A stretch of 64,000 bases of DNA from Molossus alvarezi (taxonomy: Eukaryota > Chordata > Mammalia > Chiroptera > Molossidae), in contig CM073891.1 of assembly GCA_037176705.1 (NCBI GenBank), positions 98,019,827 to 98,083,826 on the forward strand, given 5' to 3'. Made by a program: the position numbers and the translations under genes. Shown piece after piece: positions 43,627 to 56,089 of the stretch. The notes under the pieces are model-generated. The model was not told the origin of the DNA, did no database searches, and saw only the letters and a program-made list of their open reading frames with translations. Position 1 is the stretch's first letter. Each line of letters starts with the position of its first letter.

Positions 43627-44757
43627 ATTTCTTTCTTTTACTTGAATTATTTTCTTATTATTAAGTTCCAAGAGTTCTTTTTATATTCTTGATACAACCT
43701 TTTCTGGTATATATTTATATTTACACTTGTACAGACCTACACATCAAATATTTTTTTAAATTTTCTTAACGATATCTTTCAAAGAGAAGAAATTTAAGAT
43801 TTTGATATTGTTTGTCAATGTTTTTCTTTTGCAATATATGTGCTTTGTGTCCTAAGAAATTATTGCCTATCCCAAAATAAAAAGGTTTGATCTGTATTTT
43901 CTACTGGATATTTTATAGTTTAACTTTTATATTTAGGTCTGTGATTAGTTTCAAGTCAATGTTTGTGTATGGTGTGAGGGGTAGGTCAAGGTTTATTTTT
44001 ATCTTTTTCATCTGGATATGCAGTTGTCTCAAACCACTAATGAAAAGACTATCTTTTCTCTATTCAATTATGTTGCTATCTTTGTAAAACAATCAGTTGA
44101 GCATATATATGTGGGTCTATTTCTGGACTTGCTATTCATTGATCTATACATCTATTCTTACATTAATAAACATTGTCTTGATTATTGTAGCCTTTTGGGA
44201 AATCTTGAAATCAGTCAGCATACAACCGCTTTCTTCTTCAAAATCATTTTGGCTATTTTAAATTCTTTGTATTTCTATGTGAATTTTAAAATCAGCCTGT
44301 TAACTTCCACAAAATAAACCTGCTGGGATTGTGATTGAGATCGTACTGATGTTACAGATTACTTTGGGGAGAACGGGTATCTTAACAACTTTGAGTGTTC
44401 CAAACCAAACATGGCAATCTCCACTTATTTGGGTCTTATTTAATTTATTTCAGCAATGTTGTCATTTTCAGTGTGGAGGGGTGGGAGGGTGAGGGAGGGG
44501 AGTCTTAGCCAACTTTTACTAGATTTATTCACAGTATTTTATGTTTGTTTTTTTTGGTGCTATTGTACATGGAATTGTTTTAAAATTCTCATTTCCCATT
44601 GATTGCTGCTAATGTGAAAGAATACAATCGATTTTTGTATTCTAAACTTACATTTTATGACCTTGCAAAATTTACATAGACGTTCTATTACTTGACATGC
44701 GATGTCTACAGCAGTGTTTATAGTTTGCAATGTACAGACCTTGCATGCATTTTAAAA

Positions 44758-44944
44758 TATATTTTTATTGATTTTTTTTAGAGAGAGAAGGGAGAGCTAG
44801 AAACATCAATGTGGGAGAGAAACATCCATCGGCTGCCTCCTACACACCCCACTGGGGACTGAGCCTGCAACCAGAACGTGCCCTGACCGGGAATCTAACC
44901 TGGACCTCTCAGTCCACGGACGACACTCGGTCCACTGGCCAGGC
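44758..44944 (-). mobile_element. VES SINE, short-bodied subtype
   Basis: Reversed SINE in the old L1M. The target duplication is cttgcatgcattttaaaa (44740-44757) against cttgcacatgttttaaa (44945-44961). The end of the head is shortened ('cggtccactggccagg'). Confidence 0.88.
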
Positions 44945-45050
44945 TCTTGCACATGTTTTAAATTTATCCTGAAGTATTTTTTGAGACCACTACTGTAAAT
45001 GATCTTTAAAAATCATTTTGTCTTTTGATTATTTCTGGTTTGGGCACCAG

Positions 45051-46182
45051 TGTTTTTTAAGCACCACGTCGATTTGATGGTGTAGCTGAGGCTGAGGTCC
45101 ACTGCTGGACGTGGTACACTAACTGTGTTTGTTTTCGTCCTCTGTTGCAATGCATGGGAAAGGCTCAGACCACTCAAGCAACTGATCCCGTGAGAAGCAG
45201 AATCATTTGTACCTGTGGCAAAGGGAAGCCCTCCGCTATTGGGCTTTAAAGCTGATAAGCTCTACAAGGGCTTAATGGATCTTGAAGTATGTTATTGACC
45301 AGGTGTGGATCTGACCATGCTGATGGGCTGGATTTAAATTTAGCTCCTCAGGACTGGCTGTGTGCTGGGCATGGATGCTGGGAGGTGAACTTTGTGGGTC
45401 AGTGGGTTACCTATTTCCCTTGAGGTTACATATGTTGTGGGTGGTGGGAAGGACACGTGGGAGTTGTTTTTGTAGCTCTTGTCTTAATTAGGAGAAAAGA
45501 GATGGAAGTTGGGATGTGAGTCAGCAAACCCATTTTTTATTCCCCAAGTGCTCCTGGTAATGGCATTTAATGGAAAGACAAATCCATTTATCTTCCTCTA
45601 GTCCTGGCCCATGGAAGCCAAGCAAGCTGCTGTCAGAAGAGATATTAGGGGCTATAAAAAGCCATCCAATTCCCTCCCCTCCTTACGCTCACTTTGTAAC
45701 CCCCTTTCCCAGGGAGATTGGTACCGTGCTGGCTGACTCTCCATCACCTGGAAGTCTTAGGCCTCGGGGGCATTTTATCGAGATTCAGATCGACTTTACC
45801 ATCCCATTCTTCTTTAATCCCTTTCATTTCTCTGCCAGGGGTGGCAACACCATGAAAGGATTTGTCTTTTTACCTTATTCTGCCGATTTTTAAAAGAGCT
45901 GGTTGATGTGTTCCTGGGTGTAGAACAAACCAGTCCCCCAGGATGAAGAGCCCTGCAGTGAGGCCTCCAGCCACTGGGCCCGGTGCTTCTGAGCCGGCTT
46001 AGGGAACCAGGGGCCCTTGCCCTTCTTCCCCACTCCTGACTTCCGCCTTGGCGTCTGCACGGTCTCATCTCCAGGTAGCACCACTGCTGGGTGGAGCGAG
46101 GTAAGCTGGGCAGCATTTTGGATGATACAGTTATTCCGGAGGAGAGATCCCTTTCCTAAGAATTTTCTTGCTCTGCTATTTG
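45051..46182. other. Single-copy noncoding interval
   Basis: No repeat or gene is recognised. Open frames at 45570-45893 (+) and 45814-46116 (-) overlap without any motif. Confidence 0.35.
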
Positions 46183-46439
46183 TTTTTGTTGTTAATTCTC
46201 ACCAGAGGATATTGTTTCCATTGATTTTTAGAGAGAGTGGAAGGGAAGAAAAGAGGGGGGGAGAGAGAAAGAAACATTGATGTGAGAGAGACACATTGAT
46301 TGGTTGCCTCCTGCATATGCCTCAGCTAGGGCCAGGGATTGAACCTGCAACCCAGGTATGTGCCCTTGACCTGGAATCGAACCCACAGCCCTTTGGTGTG
46401 TAGGCTGATGCTCTAACCACTTAGCACACTGGCCAGGGC
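46183..46439 (-). mobile_element. VES SINE, longer ancestral-looking form
   Basis: Reversed SINE with both 'ctcaccagaggatattg' and 'tccattgatttttagagag' text, a GA-rich body and a head ending 'cacactggccagggc'. Like the copy at 43387, it joins features of the two main subtypes. Confidence 0.9.
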
Positions 46440-47964
46440 TGCTCTCTGTTCTTCCACTCTTTCAGGTTGCCCACATTCCTTCTCTCCCATTTTCATTTTA
46501 TTCTCATGGCGGGTTCGGAAAATTCCACTCCGCACCCAGTTATTGAGCTCAGAGTTCACACCAGAGACCATGGGCAGGAGCGATGCAGGAGGAAACAGGA
46601 CCGGGTCTCCGCTCACAGGAAGCAAGGCTCCTGGAAGAGACAGACACGCACAGAGGCTCATACCTGTCACTCAAGGTCAAGCCTTACACAGTTATAACAA
46701 AAGTAAGAATAAGCACTTTTAAAGTAGGTCATATCCGTTTAATTTATTAACTCACAGAAATCATCTGTGTGGAGGAACCGGCAATAAAGCTCTATCTTCA
46801 TGTCAGTGAAAACAAAGGTGCCACTCTGTGGCTTAATCTCCTTTGGTTTCTAGTTCAATGGCAACTCAATGTCCTAGAGAACATTTATTGTCCTCGGTAA
46901 AATATGAAATACTTTGTTTTCCAATTCAATGCAAATGTACAGAGAAGAAAAAAAGATTTACAAATGAGTTCAATGAAATGATGAAAGAGTGAGGGTAGGA
47001 AACTAAGATGAAGTGTCATTTCCTTTGGAATCTGCCTCATTTCCCTGGCTCCTACCACTCAAACGCCATGATGGAGGGGAGGCACCCAGGCTGGTAAGGT
47101 AGTAGCGTCTGACTCGTCCTCATCTTCAGACTCGTGCTAGTTCTAAAGAGAAACCTCGTGTGTCTCTGTGTGTGTCTGTGTGTCTAAATGTAGACATTTG
47201 TTCTTAAGAATGAGAGACTCATACAAATTTTTGTTTCTTCTACAGCCAATAAACCGGTCAGACTGCACCATAAAAGATCTTTGGCACAAGACTGCATACA
47301 TCTAATATTCTATTAACAACACTATGAATTCAAAACAAGAACGGTTTTAAAAGCTCTAAAATACAACGAAAACAACCCATAAAATTGATTAACTTATCAC
47401 TCACGAAGGCAAACAGCTAAGAGCCAACCTATTCAATTTGCATTGCTTAACACCAAGACATTTTTTGGATGGCGTTTAAGGACTAAATCATTGGTTAAGT
47501 CATTAATTAGGAATAATGTGAATGAACATACCAAATACATAATTGGGTTGGCAGAGTAAAATAAAAAGTCAATATTTTTCAATAAGTATAAAAATAAAAT
47601 AATTTACACCTGTGTCTCTACTACTTATCTTAAGATATAAAACATTGCAAACACCAGCGAAGCCCTCGGTGTACCCCCTTACCAAGCACACTCTTCTTGA
47701 TCTCTATGGTTACCATTGTATAACATTTGGTATTTGTCATTCCTAGGTATTTTTTCTACAGAGTACTCTTACTACATGCCTAGGCCTGAAATAGTCCTGT
47801 TTTGCAATTTCAACTTCATATGGATGAATTTCCTCATGCAATCTAGGCATTCTTGCAACTTTTTTGCATTGCTACTATGTTTGTGAGTTTCCGAGGTCCT
47901 GATTCATGAAACTCTAGTTCATTTAGTGTATGACTATATATCACAATTGACTCATTTTCCTTTT
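46440..47964. other. Single-copy noncoding interval
   Basis: AT-rich from 46700 onward, with no gene or clear repeat. 47640-47760 has text reminiscent of an L1M 3' end, too weak to call. A short (tg) stretch lies at 47160-47182. Confidence 0.35.
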
Positions 47965-48392
47965 TTTTCCAGCTTTATTGAGACATAATTGACATATAAA
48001 GTTATGTAAGTTAAAGGTGTACAGGGTGATGGTTTTCCTGTTACCACAGTAAGGTTTGTTAACACACCTGTCACCTCATGTAGTGAGAACATTTAAGATC
48101 CCCTCTTTTAGCAATTTTTAAGTATATAATACAGTATCATTAACTATAGTTACCATTTGGTATGGTAGATCCCCAGACTTACTCATCTTTTAATCGGAAG
48201 TTTGTACCCTTCGACTGACATCTCCCTCTTTCCTGCATTCTCCAAAGCCTGGAAATCACCATTCCACTCTCTGTTTCTATGTGATTTTTTAAAGTTTCCA
48301 CGTATGAATGAGATCACAGCATGGAGGGACCATGAGGCCATTGTCCTTAGAAAAATAAGCCAGATGGAGAAAGACAAATACTTTCCGTATAA
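47965..48392 (-). mobile_element. Short old L1 with twin-priming type inversion
   Basis: 47965-48322 is antisense L1 3' UTR ('gctttattgagacataattg', 'ggtgtacagggtgatgg', 'cacgtatgaatgagatcac'). 48323-48392 flips to sense ORF2 C-terminus, reading W-R-D-H-E-A-I-V, then Q-M-E-K-D-K-Y. In an unrearranged L1 the flipped 70 bp lies directly upstream of the antisense piece, which is the pattern produced by twin priming. Confidence 0.78.
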
Positions 48393-48784
48393 AGCACCTT
48401 GGCATGCAGACTTGCTTTCTGGTGTCTCCCCTGGAATATTAGGGTGGTTCCTGGAGAGGGGGGGTATTGTGAGCCTGGGAGCCCACTGCGTGGTGTCCGC
48501 TCTGGTGAGAGGTGAGGGGTGAGGAACAGGAAGAGGATGAGTTTGTTCTGGACAAGTTGTGGTGTGGGTGTGGGGTAGGAAGCACACGTCTAGATGGAAA
48601 GAACTTCAGTGAGCTCTGACTAGAGAAGTGCAGATGTTTGAGCTCCCTGGTTGGAGTGACAAGCAAAGCTTTGAGAGTAGGGGAGCTTGGGAAAGAGAGA
48701 GACATGAAGGAAGAGGGAAAAAAAATAGGGTGTGAAGAGACTCTAAAAGGTTGGAAAGACATTAGTTATCACTGAGTTCAATAT
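48393..48784. other. Single-copy noncoding interval
   Basis: No repeat or gene is recognised. Confidence 0.35.
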
Positions 48785-49860
48785 TTTTATTATTTTATTT
48801 TCATTTATTTATTTTTCTTGACATATAGCGGCACACAGGAAAGTGCACGTGTCTTAAATAGATGGCTCAATGAAGTTTTACCTACGCATACACCTTCGTA
48901 GCCACCACCATCGCGATGAGGAACATTCCCATGACCACTTCTTGGTCAATAACTTCGTCATGCATACCAGAAGTAGTCACTATTCTGACTTCTATCACCG
49001 TAGATTAGTTTTAAATGTTCTTGAACTTTATACAAATATTATGCGTTCTTTTGAATCTGGCTTCTTTTGCTTGATATTTTGTCTGAGAAATTTATCTATG
49101 TTATTACATTAAAGAGAAGTTTTTTTCTTCTTCTTGATGTAGTATTCTTTTAAATAGATGCGCCTCACTTTACCTATTATCCTATTGATGGACATTTGGG
49201 TTTTCAAGTTTTTGGCTATTATGAATAACACTACTATGAAATTTCATACATGCAAATTTTAGTGTGCTATTTACTAATTTCTCCAGGGTATGTGCACACC
49301 TAGGAGTGGAATTGCTGGGTCCAAGGGTATATATGTTTAATTTTAGTAGATACTTCATCTTTCAAAGTCATTGTACCATTTTACATTCTCCCAGCAACAT
49401 AAGAGAGTTTCAGTTGCTCCACATTCTCGCTAAACATTGGTGTTGTCAGTCTTTTTAGTTTTAACCATATTGTTGGATGCATGGTGGTATCTCTTGTGGT
49501 GTTAATTCACATTTCCCACATGACTAACAATAGTGAGCACATTGTCACCTGCATATTCGTTATTTGAATATTTGTGTGTGACTTGCATGTTCAAGTCTAT
49601 TGCCCACATTTTTTGGTTTTTACTTTTTTTCTCATCGTTTTTAGAAATTCTGGATACAAGTCCTTAGTTGAATATACATTTTTATGAATACCTTCTTCTG
49701 TGTGTTGTTTGTCTTTTCTTTTAATAACATCTTTTGATGAACACACATTTTTATTTGCAGTGATCAATTGTTTATTTTATGGTTGGTGCTTTTTTCCGCC
49801 ATATTTAGGAGCTATTTGCCTACCATTAGTTACAACTCTCGTTTTGGAGATTAAAAAAAT
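48785..49860 (-). mobile_element. Old L1M LINE fragment (third)
   Basis: Antisense, from the 3' UTR ('tcttgacatatagcggcac', 'gccaccaccatcgcgatgag') into ORF2 C-terminal text ('cctattgatggacatttggg', 'gaattgctgggtccaagg'). Strongly diverged; ends near 49860. Confidence 0.75.
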
Positions 49861-50119
49861 AGTATCCAAAGAAGGAACATGACTGATGGTTACACAGCGA
49901 GTGATGGGATCTGGACAGGGATCCATGACCTCTTAGCCCATCTCACTGGAAATCCGTATGTTCTGCTCACTAACAGAGGCTGCGGAAGAAGCCACCACCT
50001 CTTTTCATCACTGTGCCCTCCTACCCCCGTCAAAGAAATCGATTGGCTTTAAGATGTTCCAAATGTACTAAGCACCTTAAAAATATTTCTACCAAATCGT
50101 TCCTTCTTTGGGAACCTAA

Positions 50120-50320
50120 AACCTAGACAAAGCTGTATGGACACAGATGTTCACTGCAATGTTATTTTCAATGGCAAAAAGAAAAGAAAAGAACCTAAAT
50201 ATCATAGACTGGCTAAGTTGTGGCACATCTATAACGTTGACTAGTATAGCTGCATAATATTCAAATTAAGGTAGTTTTGAAAATTATTTAATGGCCCGTG
50301 AAAATGGGCACAACATACTA
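50120..50320 (+). mobile_element. Old L1M 3'-end fragment, sense
   Basis: Sense text 'gttcactgcaatgttatttt' and 'gactggctaagttgtggcac' then atctataacg follows the L1M 3' region. It is oriented opposite to its neighbours. Confidence 0.6.
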
Positions 50321-50614
50321 TATTTTTTCCATTTTATTTAAAAAATTTTATTTTTCGATTACAGTTTCCATTCAGTATTATTTTGTATTAGTTTCTGGTG
50401 TAAGCACAGTGGTTAGACAGTCATATAATTTATATTTTTTTTCATTTTAAAAACTCAACTTTTTTGAGGTACAATTTATATGCAGACATGCATCTATTTT
50501 AGTGTACAGTCCGATGAGTTTCATTTTAATAAACTTCATTGAGGCATAATTTATAAACAATAAAAAGGAACAATTTTAAGTGCATAATTTGATGATTTTA
50601 GAACAATGTGTATA

Positions 50615-50872
50615 GCTCTGGCCAGTTTGGCTCAGCAGTTAGAGTGTCGACCTGTGGACCAGAGAGACCTGGGTTTGGTTCCTGCTAAGGGCATGTGCCT
50701 TGGCTGCAGTTTGTCCCCGGCCCTGGCTGGGGTCGTGTGGGTGGCAGCCAGTTATGTGTCTCTCTCACATCAACGTTTCTCTCTCTCTTTTCCTCCCTCT
50801 CTTCCTCCCACTCTATCTGAAGGTAAATGCAGAAATGTCCTCAGGTGAGGATAAAAAAAAGAAGAAAAAAGA
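50615..50872 (+). mobile_element. VES SINE, long-bodied subtype
   Basis: Sense SINE 'gctctggccagtttggctc' to 'gtcctcaggtgaggataaaa' with a mixed A/G tail. Flanks aatgtgtatag and aatatgtac are only loosely alike. Confidence 0.93.
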
Positions 50873-51550
50873 AAAATATGTACCATCACGTAAGCACCTC
50901 CATAGTCATGACACAGAATATTTCTGTTACTCCCCCTAATGCCCTTCTTCTTGCTTTCTGTGGCTTTTCCCCACCCTCGGGTCAGGCAACCATTGTCCCG
51001 TTTTCTGTTGTAATAGATTAGACTTCTCTTTTCTGGGATTTCATATTCATGAACCAATACAGCATTTGGTATTTTCTATATAGTTTCTTTCACTCAGCAT
51101 AATGGTTTTGAGATTCATCTATGTTGTTGCTCGTATTGGTAGCCCTTTTATATTGCTGCGTAGCTTTCCACTAAATAAATATTCCCAGTGCGTTTATTCA
51201 TTTTCCCGCTGATGGCCATCTGTGTTGCTTCTTGCTTCTGGTTAACACAAATGAAGCTGCTAATGTATTCTTTCAGACACATGCTTTCGTTCCTCCTGGG
51301 CAAACACCTAGGAGTAGGCGTGGCAGGCTGTGTGCCGGGTGTCTTCAGCTGTGTAAGAAACTGCCACACTCTTTTCCAAAGTGGCTGCACCGTTTTATAT
51401 TCCCACCAGAATTCCTGTTATTTCACACCCTTATTTGTATTTGGAATTACCAGGCGTTTAAAATTAGTTTATTTTTTTGTTTTTAAACTTAGCCATTGTA
51501 ATAGGTATATGGGGCTATCTCATTATGTTTTTTAAAAAACAGTTTTATTG

Positions 51551-51774
51551 CCCGGCCGGTGTGGCTCAGTGGTTGAGCGTCAACTCATGCACCAAGAGGT
51601 CGCCAGTTTGATTCCTGGTCAGGGCACATACCCAGGTTGGGGGCCTGATCATTAGTGGGGGGCATGCAGGAGGTGGCCAATCGACATTCTCTCTCATCGA
51701 TGTTTCTATCTCTCTCTCCCTCTCCCTTCCTCTCTCTCTAAAAATCAATAAAAGAAAAAAATATTAAAAATAAA
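51551..51774 (+). mobile_element. VES SINE, short-bodied subtype
   Basis: Sense SINE starting 'cccggccggtgtggctcag' and ending 'ctctctctaaaaatcaat' plus an A-rich tail. The target duplication is aaaaacagttttattg against caaaacagctttattg (51775-51791). Confidence 0.94.
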
Positions 51775-51965
51775 ACAAAACAGCTTTATTGACATGTAAT
51801 TTACATAACATAAAGTTCATCTGTTTAAAGTTTATAGTTTGATGATTTCTAGTATATTCAGAGATTTGTGCAACCATCAACATAATCTAATTTTAGAATA
51901 TTTATATCTCACCAAAAGAAGTCTTGTATTCATTACCTTCTCTCCCCATTCCTCCCATGCAATAT

Positions 51966-52738
51966 AATGTTAGGTTAAAAAAAAAAGCAAAACAAAAAGT
52001 ATTTTTCCATATATATAGGGAAATAAAACAAAGACAATATGTCCAGCACAACCTTTGTTGTCTCTTGGTGCTGGCATTTATAAGTAGCTTTATTTTCTCC
52101 TCTGTACTCTTTGGAATTTCAAAATTCCCCACAGTGAGCACATACTTTGTAATTAAAAAAATTATTATTTGTGTGTGAAAAAGGACATTTTTTTCCAGAC
52201 TGCGTCTATTGAGGTGGGCAGCGCTGTTCCAGCGACTGTCACTCTGCGTTTTCAGTCTGATTTCCTTTGGGAAGAGAACTTGTACAATCTGAGCCTTCTG
52301 GGTTTCTGCAGTGAGCTGGCTGTGTAAACGTGCTGTTTGCAATATTTACAGGAGCTGCCTGGGGGCGTCCTGTAAACCACTCTCTGAGCTGGTTTCTATA
52401 TTGATATGCTGTCGAGTGCTTAGGAAATGTGCTCTGGAAAGCAGGTCATATGGGAATTGACTCAAGGGGACATGCTGTTTTGTGACACGAGAGAAGTGAA
52501 GAGAGGTTGCTGTTTGCCTGGGACTCCATTCTGTTGGTTTGTGAGGTGTTTGCAGCCGTGTACGCCTGTGAGCGTGGAACGCGCCGTTGTATGAGTAGAT
52601 AACGTATATTTTTACATTCTAAGTTACTGTGGGTTTGGAGGACTAAGTGCACTGGTCCTCTAGTTCTAGTGTAGCAACCATTGCGTAGATTGATTTAGGA
52701 TAAGTCAAATTTCCATTCTTTTAACGACATTTTCTTTC
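51966..52738. other. Single-copy noncoding interval
   Basis: No repeat or gene is recognised. A 146-codon minus frame (51902-52342) starts in L1M-flanking DNA and has no motif. Confidence 0.35.
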
Positions 52739-52915
52739 TTTTTTCTTTCATTTTATTTATCTTTTTTTTTTATTGTTGAAAGCATTACAGATGTCCCCCT
52801 TTTTTCTCCATTGTTCCCCACCTCCCCCCTACCGACTGCCTCCTGGTTTTCCCCACCTAATGTCCGTGTCCATTGGTTGTGCACATATGCATGTAAGTTC
52901 TTTGGTTTATCCTTT
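52739..52915 (-). mobile_element. Very short L1 3' end
   Basis: Only the last 177 bp of the young L1 family: a T-rich tail, 'gcattacagatgtcccc', then 'gtccgtgtccattggttgtg' and cacatatgcatg. Extreme 5' truncation. Confidence 0.85.
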
Positions 52916-53404
52916 AATTACATTTCCCCCTTGAGTCATGGAGACAACAGTAACTCCATCTCAATGCAGGCCTGTGGAAATAAATTGAATCATATCTGTG
53001 CTTTGAACAAAAATGTGCTTTGCTTGGAATCGTCACATTATTTCACATCTCAAAGGTCACTTTCTGGGGTGAAATTGAACTGATATTAACTACTTTCCCA
53101 GGAAGAAATAGACTGGGGAGGACTTGGCTGAGTCAGAGATTGATTGCAGACAAACAAAACCCACTTAGGCTAGCTGAAACGGAGGGGCTGTAAGGTCCGA
53201 ATAAGAAAAAATAAAAAGAAGCAAGGCTTGAAGCAATTTTCTGTCTCCATCTCTCTGTCTTAGCTATACCGTCTCTCGTCCTGGGGACTCCCTATACATA
53301 CCTCTTTCGCTTTCGTGGCTCCTTCTTCGCATGCCTGGTTTCTGCTGTAGCTGGAAGTTTCCCCTCTTCCCCAGTCATCATGGTAGAGACAAGGGAAAGA
53401 AGAA
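52916..53404. other. Single-copy noncoding interval
   Basis: No repeat or gene is recognised. Confidence 0.35.
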
Positions 53405-53900
53405 ACTGACATGTAGTCTGTGCTAAGCAGCCTCTACAGTGGCCCCATGATGATGGCCATCTCCTGGGATTCATGCCTGTGGGTCATTCCTCCCCCCTCA
53501 GTGTGGACTGGATTTAGGATTCACTGAGATGTCCCTTCCAAGTTGGGTTACCGAAGACTGTGTCTCCATCCTCTGTGCTCCCTCTTGCTCTTTCACTTGC
53601 TCACTCTGATGGGAAATAGGCCACGTTGTGTGGCCCACGTAGCCAGAAACGGGATTCCTCTGGTCCGACAGCCTTGAGGGAATGACTTGGCCAACAGCCA
53701 TGGGAGCCAGCTCGGTAAGCTGGGGATATCCCCCATCCGAGCCTTGAAATGACTGCAGCCCTGGTGACACCTTGAGGTAGGAACGCCCAGCTAAGCCACA
53801 CCTGTGTTCCTGACCCACAGAAATTGTGACATACTGTTTTCAGCCCCCGGCTTTGGGGTGACTTGTTACACAGCAGTCGATAAAGGAATGCATGGTCCCC
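53405..53900 (+). mobile_element. MLT1-type solo LTR (ERVL-MaLR)
   Basis: An old endogenous-retrovirus LTR in sense, without internal region. Text in order: ggccccatgatgatggcc, 'cagtgtggactggatttagg', a pyrimidine-rich ctccctcttgctctttcac, 'ggccaacagccatgggagcc', 'tgaaatgactgcagccctgg', 'cctgacccacagaaattgtg' and 'ggtgacttgttacacagcag'. The subfamily is from memory only. No retroviral gene is present here. Confidence 0.65.
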
Positions 53901-56089
53901 CAATAATGTGTTTTGAAGCACAGGAACCAGGCACCCCTCAAAATAAATTTTAAGAGGTGATATGACCCAAGGAGCTCTTCAGAGAACCTATTTAGGCCAA
54001 AGTACCGGTTTCCTCCAGCCTGGTGGGCAGGTTCCAGTGCAGCAGTTCAATGTCTGCCACGTGGCCAGCTGGACACGAGGAGTTAGGTTCCAGCAGCAGC
54101 AGCATAGATGCATACAATGCAAACAGGAAGGACTTCATTTTAGAGAGTCCCAGGTGACAGGCAAACGTTTCAACCTGTGCTCTAATATCGGAGATGTGTA
54201 GACAGTTGCACTTGGTGAATTCTCGTGTCCCTTTCAACTCCAAATGACAATGAATCTGAGTGTGTGCCCATGGATGCCAAGCCCTTATGGCTGGTGCCCC
54301 ATGTGGCTGGTGTGGACCATCACAGAAGCCTCAGTCTTCTGGAACACCCCCGGGATGAAAGATCAGACATGGAGACGGTTACTTCTCAGAGTCTCTCTAT
54401 AGGCATGACTAGGTTCGGAGATCTGGAGAACATCCAAGTGGTCCAGCCCCTCCTCGAAACTAGTTCACAGGGAAGGCATTTCAGCAAGTCTCCGTGAATT
54501 AGACTCTTGCATCCCCCATTAGGTTCCATAGTCTACTAGGAAGCTCTTTTATTGGGCAGTAAGCCCATAGTCAGAGAATATGTTCAGAAAGAACAGTTTC
54601 TTACTGCTGCTGTCCCCCAGAGCAGAGTTCTAACCAAGTGTCCCTGAATGCCAAGAAAATGCTTCAGTTATTTTCTCCACCTCCTGCCCCCCAGGCTTCT
54701 TGACCTCAACTTCCATAGACCTGCTATATCTAACTCCTTCCTCTTAGGCGCCCTTCTCTGCCTCACACCGGATGTTCCCCTGTTGTTCTCTGTGACCTTC
54801 TGTAGGTCTACAGGTTGCAGTCCAACGACAATACACATTTGAAATATTTAAACACAGTTTTATTGATATACACATCTGTCTCCAGAGAAAGAACTGTGAA
54901 GAAATTATACAACACAGGAGGGACTTTTCCTCTATTGTTTCAAAAGCAGAATTCCTTAAGCTGCCATGAGTAATCTTTAGACTGGGAGGCGGGTCTTTAT
55001 GGAGGAACTGGTGAGAAGTCCTGCGCCATGCAGGCACCCAGCCGGAATTCGGCTGCAGCCTGGGGCAAGCGTGATGGTGCTGAGCTGACTGCAGGGCAGG
55101 GTCCCATCCCAGAGGCTGGGATTGCTCTGTATGCAGAGGAGGACGTGTTATTTGTCTAATTACACAAAGAAGGATGGTGAACCGTGCTTGTGGAGGGTTG
55201 GTGGGTAAAGTAAGAAAGAGAACCGAGGAAAGAGACAGCTATTGTGTCTGATTCTCAAGGTGACCTGTTGAGATAGGACTGGCGCTCCCCTGTGGCCTGC
55301 AAAAGCAATTCCTTCCTGATAGCTTTATAATAAAGCAGAAGGACCCTTTTGTTAACAATACCTTGCATTTATCTCACGTCTTTCTCCGGAGAAACTGGAA
55401 GTGCTTCACAGATTTTATCTTTATAAAAAGCTGATGTGTAGGTCTGAAGAACTTCTAGTGAACTCAGGCCCTCTGCTCCTATTCTAAACACCTTGCCTCC
55501 AGTTCTGGGCCTCCTGGTGGCGACAGCTGACCCGAGTGGGTCTGTGATTACCCTTACAGCAAGCCTACAATGTAGGGTACAGGATGGCCCACTTCCACCC
55601 AGGATCTTGCAGTGTCTCTTGTTCACCAGTACCCTGGCCAGAATCCCACTCGAGCAGTATTCAATTAAGGGGACTTTATTCAAAGGAATTGACAGTATGC
55701 GAAAGAACTCAAGCCCGGCGGGAATGGCTAACCCTCAGCAAGCTCTGGGTCAGGTCCTGGAAAGCCCCCGTTCTCTTCTTGTTTTGGGATCACACGGTTT
55801 TATGGGGCTTCTCTCTCCATGTACTTGTTTTCTCCTCCTGCCTCTCCTTCTAGACCCCTTTCTTAGCTTGTCTCTCTGGATGCGTGCCCCCCAAAGGCAG
55901 CCTTGACACCTGGATTTTCAGGTTCAGGGCGGATAACTCATTTAGTTTGGTTTCCCTGTAAGAGGAACTGGATTGGCTTAGCTTAGACTGGTGTCCACCT
56001 GGTCCGGTCCTTTCCGGGAGTAGGAAGGGCCTCCTCCTCCAGAGCATGGAAGGATTTGTGCCCCTGTGTCTTCTCCTAGGTTGTTCCCT
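53901..56089. other. Single-copy noncoding interval
   Basis: No gene is recognised. A minus-strand frame at 53992-54243 includes a methionine followed by a short hydrophobic run (M-K-S-F-L-F-A-L-Y-A-S-M-L-L-L-L), like a signal peptide, but it lacks further support. A small imperfect (cag) run lies at 54090-54106. Confidence 0.35.

Larger units (their letters stand above)
42480..45050 (-). mobile_element. Old L1M LINE (second), with three SINE insertions
   Basis: Antisense L1M from the 3' UTR ('gaagccactgctttttattt', 'cattgctgtgtagtattccc') through ORF2 C-terminal ('gaaactgcctaattatttt') and upstream ORF2 ('ccactaatgaaaagactatc', 'ggtatcttaacaactttgag'). It is heavily diverged with no open frames. 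SINEs sit at 43230, 43387 and 44758. L1M text resumes after the last one to about 45050. Confidence 0.78.
50330..51965 (-). mobile_element. Old L1M LINE fragment (fourth), broken by two SINEs
   Basis: Antisense 3' UTR text ('tgtattagtttctggtgtaa', 'aacttcattgaggcataatt') and ORF2 C-terminal text ('tttctttcactcagcataat', 'aagtggctgcaccgttttat'). Text after the second SINE ('agctttattgacatgtaatt') is another 3' UTR-type stretch, so more than one L1M may be joined here. Confidence 0.7.

Noticed and set aside
48183..48587. 134-codon minus-strand open frame
   Set aside because: It spans an L1M 3' end and the inverted L1 piece, so it is not a gene.
53405..53900. Possible longer endogenous retrovirus
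   Set aside because: Only LTR-type text is present; no primer binding site, gag or pol-like reading follows it, so it is treated as a solo LTR.
55493..55906. 137-codon plus-strand open frame ending in a leucine-rich stretch
   Set aside because: No motif or recognised homologue; the leucine run comes from a pyrimidine-rich tract.
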